Below are positions 7,620-13,641 of a stretch of 30,026 nucleotides of DNA, one piece after another. The notes under the pieces were generated by a model. It had not been told where the DNA came from. It did not search any database and worked only from the letters and a program-made list of their open reading frames with translations. The stretch is from a virus. Each line of letters begins with the position of its first letter. The stretch's first letter is position 1. The position numbers and the translations under genes are program-made. The DNA lies in the IMG/VR virus record IMGVR_UViG_3300021594_000545, positions 1 through 30,026 of that record. One strand, written 5' to 3'.

Positions 7620-7799
7620 TTATCTTTCTAATTGTTTCATAATTTTGTTGTGAACCGATCTTACAAATTCAATTTGTTCTTTAATGGCATCGGTTTGTTC
7701 TAGTGTTTGCAAGTAATCATACTTCTCAACTAGAAATCCTACCATAAATCTAGCTTCGAAATAACTAAGTTTTGGTTTAATTACGTCTTCGTATCCCAT
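7620..7799 (-). CDS. Small hypothetical protein, 59 residues
   Basis: This short frame fills what would otherwise be a 200-base gap in a tightly packed leftward block. It reads from the ATG at 7799 (MGYEDVIKPKLSYFEAR...) to the TAA at 7620-7622 (...HNKIMKQLER). The product is charged and mainly helical, with no cysteine, signal peptide or membrane segment. I know no family. Support comes from the packing (12 bases to the next start), codon use like the neighbours and an A-rich leader (AAATAAAAAAAAC) before the ATG. Confidence 0.6.
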   Translation of the reverse strand: MGYEDVIKPKLSYFEARFMVGFLVEKYDYLQTLEQTDAIKEQIEFVRSVHNKIMKQLER

Positions 7800-7806
7800 G
7801 TTTTTT

Positions 7807-7995
7807 TTATTTAAATTGTTCTGGATAATTTGGAATAGTTAGTCTAAAACCTGCAGACTCCAATTTATCTGCAAGTAATTCATCTTGCTCACTCCAAGGA
7901 TCCGTCCTATGATTGTCTCTAATGTTCCAGATCCAGTGTGCAATGAGTTCTAATTCAGTTTCAGAAAGTCTTACAAGTGTTGTTTTTGTTGTCAT
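7807..7995 (-). CDS. Small hypothetical protein, 62 residues
   Basis: The open frame can be extended to a TTG at 8016, but that TTG is part of the promoter element TATATTTG. The true start is therefore the ATG at 7995, about 20 bases downstream of the promoter. The product reads MTTKTTLVRLSETELELIAH, with W residues and a D-N-H-R-T-D-P-W segment, then DELLADKLESAGFRL. It resembles a short alpha-helical regulator or adaptor but matches no family I know. Confidence 0.6.
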   Translation of the reverse strand: MTTKTTLVRLSETELELIAHWIWNIRDNHRTDPWSEQDELLADKLESAGFRLTIPNYPEQFK

Positions 7996-8013
7996 GATTA
8001 TTGGTTTAGAGTG

Positions 8014-8021
8014 CAAATATA
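8014..8021 (-). promoter_or_regulatory. Bacteroidetes-type promoter -7 element, TATATTTG
   Basis: On the - strand TATATTTGCACTCTAAAC matches the Bacteroidetes -7 consensus TAnnTTTG and shares TATATTTGCACTCTAA with the other promoters of this block. No clear TTTG is seen 19-20 bases upstream. It serves the gene ending at 7807 and lies just after the stop of the gene ending at 8025. Confidence 0.7.
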
Positions 8022-8024
8022 CAA

Positions 8025-8288
8025 CTATTTTTTTGATCTAGTAGTTTTTTCTGTAAAAGTATCAAATAATTCTAGTGATAATGATTGACACAAACCTGCA
8101 ATCGCAAAAAAAGTTTTGTTGTCTAACTTTGGATCACAAATATCTAAAAAGTTATTTTCGGTATCCAAAGTAATTTCTGTTCCATTCTTGCAATACCATA
8201 CAATAAGATTGTCTTGTGTTGTTCCAACTTCTTCATTGATCCATACTGAGATTTGTGAAACTGCCCAAATGATGTTTGATTGTGTCAT
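8025..8288 (-). CDS. Hypothetical protein, 87 residues
   Basis: I recognise no family. The product starts MTQSNIIWAVSQISVWINEE and has two strand-like segments (NLIVWYCKNGTEITLD, FLDICDP), then a helical FFAIAGLCQSLSLELFDTF part and a basic tail (TRSKK). It has three cysteines but no recognisable metal site. It is expressed from its own promoter at 8307-8314. Its stop abuts the promoter of the next gene, leaving only a few bases between coding and regulatory sequence. Confidence 0.6.
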   Translation of the reverse strand: MTQSNIIWAVSQISVWINEEVGTTQDNLIVWYCKNGTEITLDTENNFLDICDPKLDNKTFFAIAGLCQSLSLELFDTFTEKTTRSKK

Positions 8289-8306
8289 GTTTTATTGTTT
8301 AGACAG

Positions 8307-8314
8307 CAAATATA
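8307..8314 (-). promoter_or_regulatory. Bacteroidetes-type promoter -7 element, TATATTTG
   Basis: The - strand reads TTTACTTTC, 11 further bases, then TATATTTGCTGTCTAAACAA. The TTTAC about 20 bases upstream is a plausible degenerate -33 element and recurs in the promoter at 9802-9809. It lies directly after the terminator of the preceding gene and drives the 87-residue gene starting at 8288. Confidence 0.7.
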
Positions 8315-8330
8315 CAACTTTATTTGAAAG

Positions 8331-8364
8331 TAAAAAAAAAGAGGTAGAATTTTTCTACCCCTTT
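8331..8364 (-). terminator. Rho-independent terminator
   Basis: On the - strand GGTAGAA pairs with TTCTACC around an AAA loop (8343-8359) and is followed by TCTTTTTTTTT. This is a typical intrinsic terminator for the gene ending at 8397. It separates that gene from the promoter at 8307-8314. Confidence 0.85.
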
Positions 8365-8396
8365 TGACATGAAAAACTAGAACACAACACAAAATC

Positions 8397-8984
8397 TTAC
8401 CAACTTGAAGTATAATACCAATCAGTCCAAGCCTTTTTTTCTTTGTCTTTTTGTATTTCTACAAGAATGTCTTGTAATTCTTGGATCAAGGTTTCAACAT
8501 TTTCTTTATAATAATCATCTATAAGTTGTGATCCAAAGAAAAATCCAGGAGAGGGCGGTAAAAGTTTCAATGCAACTTCTGTATCAATGTAAACTTCTAC
8601 ATCTTCATATAAAGGAACAAACTTACCATCTTCTGTTTTTTTTGATCCAACCTCTTCTTGAATAATTTTTTTACCAGATTTTCTGAGACTTGTGTCAACA
8701 GTGTTGGCAATATCAAGTAGTTTTTCAAAATCTTCTTTGTGTAAATAGATGGGACTAGTTAAAGTCAAATCATCACTACAATAATGTGTCATGATATAAC
8801 CTTGAAGGGCATTGAATTTTCTCCAACTACAAACAAGTTCTGTAATACTCGAAATTCTTTCTTTTTTTACAATGTCTACTTGTTTACCATCTTGAATAAT
8901 ACTAACATGATGTTTTTCATTGTCTTCAAAAAACTCATGTGTTTTGAGTGCTGTTCTCTTGTAAAGATATTGATCTAGTCCCAT
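8397..8984 (-). CDS. Conserved phage protein of unknown function (MGLDQYLY family)
   Basis: The 195-residue protein begins MGLDQYLYKR, a start shared by a widespread family of small phage and bacterial proteins of unknown function (remembered pattern MGLDMYL...WRK.NA.h..). The WRKFNALQGYI segment near residue 54 matches the second conserved block, and the PPSPGFFFGS...DDYY segment near 145-160 matches the third. The C-terminal third is a charged helix with many Glu, Lys and Gln residues. It is expressed from its own promoter at 9032-9039, begins in an ACAACTATG context and has a terminator right after its stop. Role unknown. Confidence 0.7.
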   Translation of the reverse strand: MGLDQYLYKRTALKTHEFFEDNEKHHVSIIQDGKQVDIVKKERISSITELVCSWRKFNALQGYIMTHYCSDDLTLTSPIYLHKEDFEKLLDIANTVDTSLRKSGKKIIQEEVGSKKTEDGKFVPLYEDVEVYIDTEVALKLLPPSPGFFFGSQLIDDYYKENVETLIQELQDILVEIQKDKEKKAWTDWYYTSSW

Positions 8985-9031
8985 AGTTGTGTGTGTTCAG
9001 AATCCTGTCCCCGAGTTTGTTTGTTAAAGTG

Positions 9032-9039
9032 CAAATATA
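9032..9039 (-). promoter_or_regulatory. Bacteroidetes-type promoter -7 element, TATATTTG
   Basis: The - strand has TATATTTGCACTTTAACAAAC, close to the other copies. A T-rich TTTCAC lies a little more than 20 bases upstream. The leader to the ATG at 8984 is about 40 bases, longer than for the other copies. Confidence 0.7.
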
Positions 9040-9048
9040 AACCTCTTT

Positions 9049-9255
9049 TTACAATTGTGAAAAAAAATTTTCAAAAAAGTCTCTTGTGATGATTTCTCTT
9101 ACTGACCTACAGGCTTGTTTATTACCAACAAACTTACCTTCTTTTTTAGTAAAAACATGTCCCGTGTCAGGCCAAATATAAACACCACCTTCATTCATGA
9201 GATTCAAGGTTATCTTAAAATAGTGTTCATTCCTTCTTTTCATTTCTAAGTTCAT
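9049..9255 (-). CDS. Small hypothetical protein, 68 residues
   Basis: The frame can be extended to a TTG at 9285 that belongs to the promoter element, so the ATG at 9255 is the likely start (MNLEMKRRNEHYFKITLN). The product is basic, with a GGVYIWPDTGHVFTKKEGKF hairpin-like segment and then a helical ACRSVREIITRDFFENFF part. It looks like a small DNA- or protein-binding domain but matches no family I can name. Confidence 0.6.
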   Translation of the reverse strand: MNLEMKRRNEHYFKITLNLMNEGGVYIWPDTGHVFTKKEGKFVGNKQACRSVREIITRDFFENFFSQL

Positions 9256-9282
9256 AATGGTATGTTTTTGATTGTTAGAGTG

Positions 9283-9290
9283 CAAATATA
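9283..9290 (-). promoter_or_regulatory. Bacteroidetes-type promoter -7 element, TATATTTG
   Basis: The - strand reads TATATTTGCACTCTAACAA, nearly identical to the copy at 9802-9809. A TTTCTC lies about 21 bases upstream. It drives the 68-residue gene and touches the stop codon of the upstream gene at 9291. Confidence 0.75.
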
Positions 9291-9485
9291 CTAATTCTTT
9301 TGATCGAGAAAAAAATTTTCTTTATCTTTTTCTAAAAATTGAATTATGTCAAGATAAGTTTTCTTTTGGAGTCTAACTTTTGATCTATCGAGTGTGTCGA
9401 AAAATTTACGGTTAGATTCAGTCATTGGCAATGAAATTACATAATCATGTAATTCATCAATCTTCATATACTTAGGATTTTTCAT
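9291..9485 (-). CDS. Small hypothetical protein, 64 residues
   Basis: I recognise no family. The product (MKNPKYMKIDELHDYVISLP...) is helical and highly charged, with the pattern of a small three-helix protein. The gene is separated by only 5 bases from its upstream neighbour (ends 9491) and shares that gene's promoter. Its stop codon abuts the promoter element of the next gene. Confidence 0.6.
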   Translation of the reverse strand: MKNPKYMKIDELHDYVISLPMTESNRKFFDTLDRSKVRLQKKTYLDIIQFLEKDKENFFLDQKN

Positions 9486-9490
9486 ATTTG

Positions 9491-9775
9491 TTATTTTTTA
9501 TTTTCTAACCACTCTTCAATTTTCGAATAAAGTAATAACCAATTTCCATCTTCTTGTTCATAGAAGTTTGTAAATCTTAGTTTAAGAATTTGCCTATGTT
9601 CTTCAAACCATTGTTCAGCGAGTTCATCTTTTTCATCTTCATCTAAAATACCATCATGTAGCCATTCTATTGCATCTCTCACATCTTCAACTATTCGGTC
9701 TTTATCAATAATTTCTAATTGAATACAATCAGGGTGATTTTTAAGTTCAAAGTAGATTTCATCTAATGTTCTCAT
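9491..9775 (-). CDS. Acidic hypothetical protein, 94 residues
   Basis: The product is strongly acidic and aromatic (IEWLHDGILDEDEKDELAEQWFEEHRQIL, then EDGNWLLLYSKIEEWLEN). It has no cysteine pairs, signal peptide or membrane segment. Acidic small early phage proteins often act as DNA mimics or as inhibitors of host enzymes, but nothing here shows that directly. It is the first gene after the promoter at 9802-9809 and is co-transcribed with the 64-residue gene that follows. Confidence 0.6.
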   Translation of the reverse strand: MRTLDEIYFELKNHPDCIQLEIIDKDRIVEDVRDAIEWLHDGILDEDEKDELAEQWFEEHRQILKLRFTNFYEQEDGNWLLLYSKIEEWLENKK

Positions 9776-9801
9776 GTTTATAGTTTTTGATTGTTAGAGT
9801 G

Positions 9802-9809
9802 CAAATATA
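9802..9809 (-). promoter_or_regulatory. Bacteroidetes-type promoter -7 element, TATATTTG
   Basis: The - strand reads TTTACTTTC about 20 bases upstream, then TATATTTGCACTCTAACAATC. Together with 9283-9290 it shares about 20 identical bases. It lies 25 bases beyond the end of the dCMP hydroxymethylase-like gene and starts the transcript for 9775-9291. Confidence 0.75.
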
Positions 9810-9833
9810 ACCTTTTGTTTGAAAGTAAAAAAA

Positions 9834-10481
9834 TTATTTTTGTTTCATATCATAGTGTCTACTATAAACATGCATATTACAAGCATAATGAAAATAAGAT
9901 CCAATTTCATAATCTACTTCTCTTGAAACCAATTTTTGTAATTCACTAAAACAATATTGATCATTACAAAATCCAAAAACAAGATCGTTGGATCTCATCA
10001 TAACTTGCATATTTAATCTTTGATTACTTATGTAGAAATTGATTGCGTATGTGCAAACTGTATCTTTTGTGTATAAGTCTATTTCTTTTCCATCATATAA
10101 AGAAATGCTTGCCCTTCTTGTTGTAGGATCTTTTCTAAGCATTTCAACTACTTTTTCGAGTTGATTATTCCTTGACCATTGATAACCATAATTGGAATTT
10201 ACATTGCCATTATGATCCATCATATTTTTCCATATTGGTGCACGTTTTGAAATCTCAACTGCACTTGGGTTTTTACTCAAATACCAATCCCATTCATATT
10301 CTGCATAATTTTGACTCCATTTTCTCCATGGAGTTGTGATCTTATTATCTTCTGGAAGTAAGATTGTAAATCCAACGTTATACAATACTTTTGTATCATT
10401 TACTATCTCACCATATTCAATGATTTGATCAAAGTAATACTCAAACGCTTCTTGTGAATTAGTGAATATATTGCCAAACAT
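9834..10481 (-). CDS. dCMP hydroxymethylase-like enzyme (thymidylate synthase superfamily)
   Basis: The 215-residue protein belongs to the thymidylate synthase fold. It has the NVNSNYGYQW segment, the phosphate-binding RR at 122-123, the catalytic Cys143 (DTVCTY), the MRSND segment at 162-166 and MHVYSRH at 203-209. The base-recognition Asn of thymidylate synthase (the N of LGLPFN) is replaced by Asp174 (VFGFCND), as in T4 gp42, and MRSNDLVFGF is almost the same as the T4 segment MRSNDVVFGF. In T4 that Asp selects dCMP. The enzyme would make 5-hydroxymethyl-dCMP with methylene-tetrahydrofolate. It lies beside a dCMP deaminase and overlaps it by 23 bases. Methylation of dCMP is the main alternative; plain dUMP activity is less likely. 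Confidence 0.75.
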   Translation of the reverse strand: MFGNIFTNSQEAFEYYFDQIIEYGEIVNDTKVLYNVGFTILLPEDNKITTPWRKWSQNYAEYEWDWYLSKNPSAVEISKRAPIWKNMMDHNGNVNSNYGYQWSRNNQLEKVVEMLRKDPTTRRASISLYDGKEIDLYTKDTVCTYAINFYISNQRLNMQVMMRSNDLVFGFCNDQYCFSELQKLVSREVDYEIGSYFHYACNMHVYSRHYDMKQK

Positions 10482-10872
10482 CTATATTTGCTTTTTTTAA
10501 TAAGTTTATCCCAGAAATATCTCTGTATTCATGCAAATATATGACTTCTTTTATTTCACTTTGGATAATAAGTTTGGCACATTCAATGCATGGACTGATT
10601 GTTGTGTATAAAGTTGCACCACTGGAACTATAATTGGATTTGGCACATTTTGTTATGGCATTACTTTCTGCATGAAGAACCCAAGGAGTGGTTTTATTAT
10701 TATGATCTTCACACTTGTTATCAAATCCTCTTATAGTTCCATTATATCCGAAAGAAATAATATTATCATCTTTAACAAGTAAAGCACCGACTTTATTTCT
10801 CTCACAATATGATGCACTTGAAATCTGGATTGCAAGATCTAAATAAAATTTATATTTAGTATGCACTTCCAT
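10459..10872 (-). CDS. dCMP deaminase
   Basis: The 137-residue enzyme has the zinc-dependent cytidine deaminase signature HAE at 67-69 and PCIEC at 94-98. The Tyr/Asn-Gly motif GYNGTIRGFDNKCED near residue 42-56 is typical of dCMP deaminases (ComEB/T4 cd type). It converts dCMP to dUMP, the precursor of dTMP, and it would draw on the same dCMP pool that the next gene uses for hydroxymethylation. The length is short but normal for phage members. It overlaps both neighbours (10459-10481 with the hydroxymethylase, 10856-10872 with the MazG-like gene), so these genes form one operon. Confidence 0.9.
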   Translation of the reverse strand: MEVHTKYKFYLDLAIQISSASYCERNKVGALLVKDDNIISFGYNGTIRGFDNKCEDHNNKTTPWVLHAESNAITKCAKSNYSSSGATLYTTISPCIECAKLIIQSEIKEVIYLHEYRDISGINLLKKANIDVWQYIH

Positions 10873-11437
10873 CTTTTACAAAAGTCCCATTGATCATGGT
10901 CCCTTTTCTATTTTTGATTACTGAATAAGCAAGTTTAATGCAATCTTCTAGTTTAAGATCACAAAGGTGAGCAAGATTTGTAAGAACAACAACAATATCA
11001 CCAAGTGAATCAATAATCTCAGATTTGTTATTATCCAATATTGCTTTTGCAAGTTCACCTACTTCTTCTTGTAGTTTTATTGTTTGAGTTTTAGGATCAC
11101 CTTTTTCATACAATCCTCTTTGTTGTGCCCAATCTCTAATTGCTTGTAGATCCAAATTGAGATCATTAAGAACAGTTTTAGGTTTTTTGACAAGACTTAC
11201 ATTATAATAAATTGGAAGACCAATTTTAGGAAGTGGCATGTGTTTAGGTAATTTGCTTTGTGCATAATACGTTTTACCTCCTCTTGAAGATTTATAACTT
11301 ATACTACAATTATAGTCATTGTAATACAATAAAATTTCTTCACTAGGATTTTCACCAACTAATTTTTTTACTTCACCAATGGTGATGGTTGGTTTGTAGT
11401 CATGAGATGACGCGAGAGTGTGTTTAATACTTAACAT
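10856..11437 (-). CDS. MazG-like nucleoside triphosphate pyrophosphohydrolase with an extra N-terminal region
   Basis: Residues from about 95 to 180 carry the MazG metal-binding pattern: KLQEEVGELAKAIL, then IIDSLGDIVVVLTNLA. These enzymes hydrolyse NTPs or dNTPs to monophosphates and often clear non-canonical or excess nucleotides. In phages they are also thought to modulate host alarmones. The first 85 residues (GEVKKLVGENPSEEILLYY..., then a YKSSRGGKTYYAQSKLP region) do not belong to MazG and match nothing I recognise. The gene is flanked by a methyltransferase (16 bases away) and the overlapping dCMP deaminase. Confidence 0.8.
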   Translation of the reverse strand: MLSIKHTLASSHDYKPTITIGEVKKLVGENPSEEILLYYNDYNCSISYKSSRGGKTYYAQSKLPKHMPLPKIGLPIYYNVSLVKKPKTVLNDLNLDLQAIRDWAQQRGLYEKGDPKTQTIKLQEEVGELAKAILDNNKSEIIDSLGDIVVVLTNLAHLCDLKLEDCIKLAYSVIKNRKGTMINGTFVKDGSAY

Positions 11438-11453
11438 GATTTTTGTTTTTTAT

Positions 11454-12221
11454 TTATTTATTGTTTAATACCCACAAAATGTTTCTGGATTGTTTTGGAA
11501 AAAATGGTGCCATTATATTTGAAATAAGATTTGAATCATAATATTTTGTTAGTTCATTAAACATATTTTTTTGCCATTCATTCATAACTGGTTTATAATC
11601 TGATTGAGAAGCAAAAGTTCCAAAATGTGTTTTGATTGTAAAATATTTTTCAAGGTGTGTTTTTAATTCATCATATCCAAATTCTTGAACTGCAACTCCT
11701 CTACCATCACCTGAGTCATAGGTATGATTTCCTGCTGCCCCTACCTTTTCATCATAATTGGGTGTAGACAAATAATATGTTGCAGTTGAATTTCCACATG
11801 CCTTGAAATTTTGCAAGAATAAATCAATATTTTGTCTTCCAATGTGCTCAGCAACTTCAAAAGAACAAACTTTATCTGCTTGAAACTGTTGAAATATTGA
11901 ATCTTCTTTTACAAGATCCATACATAAAAATTCTGCCCAATCAACCATATTGTATTTTTCATTGGCTTTATCTATGGTTAGTTTTCTAATATCAATACCA
12001 ATAAATTTTTTACACTTGAATCTATTTCTATAAAGGACTTCTAATAAATTGCCTTTACCACAACCAAAGTCAACAATTGTTTCTCCAATTTTACTTTCTT
12101 TGAGAATGTGTGTCCATCTTAAATAATGGGCAAATTGATCTCTATGAAACACATGTCTTTCAAATGTTGTTTCAGGATCTAAATCAGTTGTGTTGTAATT
12201 TTTCGTTGAAATTTTTTTCAT
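11454..12221 (-). CDS. Class I SAM-dependent methyltransferase
   Basis: The 255-residue protein has a Rossmann-type methyltransferase core: motif I VDFGCGKGN near residue 50-58, an acidic strand end GIDIRK near 75-80, AEFLCMDL for the adenine pocket and a FEVAEHI motif near 127. The N-terminal ERHVFHRDQFAHYLRW segment recurs in phage members. The target is not evident. There is no DPPY/NPPY or PCQ motif, so it is not a typical DNA base methyltransferase. It could act on a small molecule, a protein or a modified nucleotide. It overlaps the upstream gene by 4 bases and precedes the MazG-like gene. Confidence 0.75.
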   Translation of the reverse strand: MKKISTKNYNTTDLDPETTFERHVFHRDQFAHYLRWTHILKESKIGETIVDFGCGKGNLLEVLYRNRFKCKKFIGIDIRKLTIDKANEKYNMVDWAEFLCMDLVKEDSIFQQFQADKVCSFEVAEHIGRQNIDLFLQNFKACGNSTATYYLSTPNYDEKVGAAGNHTYDSGDGRGVAVQEFGYDELKTHLEKYFTIKTHFGTFASQSDYKPVMNEWQKNMFNELTKYYDSNLISNIMAPFFPKQSRNILWVLNNK

Positions 12222-12490
12222 TGTTTTGTTTTTTGATATTCATTTAATGATGCAAGATATGCGACTATGTCTAATAAGTTGTCTTCTTTATGACTATATG
12301 CCTCTCTGGATAACTTTAAGGCCACCATTATCTTATAACAATCTTCTACTGTTATTTCTTTATTACACATCTCTGTGGCAATCCTAGACATTCTAGTCAT
12401 TGATTCAATGAAATCACCATATTGTCTTGTTTTTTCTTCACTACGTGAATAGACAATTTCATTTGCTTGTAGTAGGATATTATTTTGCAT
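12218..12490 (-). CDS. DUF6378-like small phage protein
   Basis: The 90-residue protein fits the remembered DUF6378 pattern: an EAN-type start (LLQANEIVYS), R...YGDF, a helical MTRMSRIAT segment, an IT-x-x-D segment (ITVEDCYKIMVALKLSR) and a final D-x-x-D-x-x-AYLA region. Members occur widely in phages, often near nucleotide-metabolism genes, and their role is not known. It overlaps both neighbours by a few bases, so it is part of the leftward operon that runs to the hydroxymethylase. Confidence 0.6.
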   Translation of the reverse strand: MQNNILLQANEIVYSRSEEKTRQYGDFIESMTRMSRIATEMCNKEITVEDCYKIMVALKLSREAYSHKEDNLLDIVAYLASLNEYQKTKQ

Positions 12491-12680
12491 ATTGTAAGTT
12501 ATTTAATACTTCAATTTCAAGATAAGTAAGTCCATCACAATATGGACCAATAGTGTTGTCAGTATTGTATTGATTGATTGTTTCTAAATCCCAATCCTTG
12601 GATCTAGTTTTTTGTTCTAAGATATCATTGATATCCCATTCAGTGAAGACAGTTGTGCTTGATAATATAAGATTACCCAT
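12480..12680 (-). CDS. Hypothetical protein, 66 residues, first gene of the leftward operon
   Basis: I recognise no family. The product (MGNLILSSTTVFTEWDIND...) has a helical middle with several acidic residues and ends TYLEIEVLNNLQYAK. The ATG at 12680 follows a leader with TATATTTATAC about 20 bases upstream, a near match to the TAnnTTTG promoter element but with A in the last position. Its end overlaps the next gene by 11 bases. Confidence 0.5.
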   Translation of the reverse strand: MGNLILSSTTVFTEWDINDILEQKTRSKDWDLETINQYNTDNTIGPYCDGLTYLEIEVLNNLQYAK

Positions 12681-12790
12681 AATTTTACCTTTGTATAAAT
12701 ATAAATACTTCCATTTACAAAGTAAAATGGGTTGAGAAAAATTTTTTTTTGTGTTTTACTTTTTTATGAATCATTATATTTATTTGTATA

Positions 12791-13055
12791 GTTCCAATGG
12801 CGGGGTTATCTACGTGGCGTTGGAATGTAATTAAGATTTACCAGGGCCCGTATGATAAGATCAATACCAGCACAAAGAAGAAAGGTATAATACGGTTGAT
12901 AAGTGAATATCAAAAAGTTGTCTTCTAGTTTTATCTTTCACTGATGATAAAACCTCTTCCTATTTCAGGATCTGAGTGTCAACCAGATATAAAATTCTGG
13001 TAAGGCACTCACTTACTCAAACCTTTTCAAGAGATAAAAAATTAAATTCTCTTAA
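12791..13055 (+). ncRNA. Candidate structured non-coding RNA in the divergent intergenic region
   Basis: This intergenic stretch is unlike its surroundings: its first 110 bases contain 46 G+C (hand count). It can form a chain of stems. TTCCAATG (12792-12799) pairs with CGTTGGAA (12818-12825). CCGTAT...ATACGG and, inside it, ATACC...GGTAT lie at about 12848-12895. GTTTTATC pairs with GATAAAAC at 12928-12953. TGAGTGTC (12973-12980) pairs with GGCACTCA (13004-13011) and encloses ACCAGA/TCTGGT. AAGAGA pairs with TCTCTT at 13029-13053. A weak promoter-like TATATTTA lies at 12775-12782. It matches no RNA family I know. A 43-codon frame at 12797-12928 overlaps it and uses codons unlike the neighbours. 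The + strand orientation is assumed; expression is not shown. Confidence 0.4.
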
Positions 13056-13079
13056 TTACTTCTAATAATTCTTTTATTC

Positions 13080-13087
13080 TATATTTG
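13080..13087 (+). promoter_or_regulatory. Bacteroidetes-type promoter -7 element, TATATTTG
   Basis: TATATTTGTCC fits TAnnTTTG and lies 16 bases before the ATG at 13103. No TTG is seen about 20 bases upstream. It is the only exact copy that clearly serves rightward genes. Confidence 0.6.
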
Positions 13088-13102
13088 TCCAAAATAGAAC
13101 AT

Positions 13103-13324
13103 ATGGGCAAATTAAAACATTATTACTTTTCAAAAGAACAAGATCCAATAGATGACTCAATTGATCTTGATGAAGACTACAAACAATATTTATTAAAAAA
13201 ATATATTTCATCAGAAGAATTTGATCTTTTAGATAATGATCAACTTGATGAGATATATGGTGATACCCAGAACACCATTAGAAGTGAAAGGGTTTATCAA
13301 GAATCACCTGAAATTAAAAAATAG
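13103..13324 (+). CDS. Acidic hypothetical protein, 73 residues
   Basis: The frame opens at a TTG at 13085, but that TTG is part of the promoter element TATATTTG, so the ATG at 13103 is the likely start (MGKLKHYYFSKEQDPIDD...). The product is acidic, with a DSIDLDEDY run followed by a helical segment with YLLKKYISSEEFDLLDNDQLDEIYG. I recognise no family. It is the first rightward gene of a short two-gene unit that ends at the terminator at 13615-13641. Confidence 0.6.
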   Translation: MGKLKHYYFSKEQDPIDDSIDLDEDYKQYLLKKYISSEEFDLLDNDQLDEIYGDTQNTIRSERVYQESPEIKK

Positions 13325-13338
13325 TATAAACACACATC

Positions 13339-13608
13339 ATGGAAAATTTAACTCAAAAAAATGAATCTATCAAACAAATTGTAATGGAAAGACTTTTGGA
13401 AGATGGATATACAATGTCAAATAAACAATGGGATAAAATAAGTAATATGCCATTTTTAATGACATACATAACTGGAACAAAAATAGTAAATGAAGAAGAT
13501 TATACTTACAATTTTATTAAACACTATATTGATACATATGGTCTTCCAACTAATGATGAAATTGAAGTAATGAATGAGATTGAAAAAACAATATTGACAC
13601 AAGAATAA
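13339..13608 (+). CDS. Hypothetical protein, 89 residues
   Basis: I recognise no family. The product is helical with MENLTQKNESIKQIVMERLLEDGYTMSNKQWDK at the start and a second part with FIKHYIDTYGLPTNDEIEVMNEIEKTIL. It begins 14 bases after the preceding stop in a CATCATGG context and is followed at once by a strong terminator, so it is the second and last gene of a short rightward unit. Confidence 0.6.
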   Translation: MENLTQKNESIKQIVMERLLEDGYTMSNKQWDKISNMPFLMTYITGTKIVNEEDYTYNFIKHYIDTYGLPTNDEIEVMNEIEKTILTQE

Positions 13609-13614
13609 AAAAAG

Positions 13615-13641
13615 AAAGGAGGACATTAAGTCCTCCTTTTT
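13615..13641 (+). terminator. Rho-independent terminator
   Basis: AAAGGAGGAC pairs with GTCCTCCTTT around an ATTAA loop, followed by two more T. This is a near-perfect 10-bp stem. It ends the transcript of the two small genes before it. An A-rich run on its left would also help termination from the other side. Confidence 0.9.

Noticed and set aside
10483-10491. TATATTTGC on the + strand near the dCMP deaminase end
   Set aside because: It lies within a - strand coding region and would transcribe antisense to the operon; it is likely chance in AT-rich DNA.
10534-10541. TATATTTGC on the - strand inside the dCMP deaminase gene, 53 bases before the hydroxymethylase start
   Set aside because: It could be an internal promoter, but it is coding sequence and lacks the CACTCTAA part shared by the other copies; I did not list it as a promoter.
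12797-12928. Open frame of 43 codons (MAGLSTWRWNVIKIYQGPYD...) in the divergent intergenic region
   Set aside because: Its ATG is part of a paired stem and it uses many codons (GCG, GGG, CGT, CCG) that neighbours avoid. It has no A-rich leader and the same bases form hairpins, so a structured RNA explains it better. It is not excluded.
13085-13102. TTG start at 13085 for the first rightward small gene
   Set aside because: The TTG is part of the promoter element TATATTTG; the ATG at 13103 is the better start. The same reasoning removes TTG starts at 8016 and 9285.
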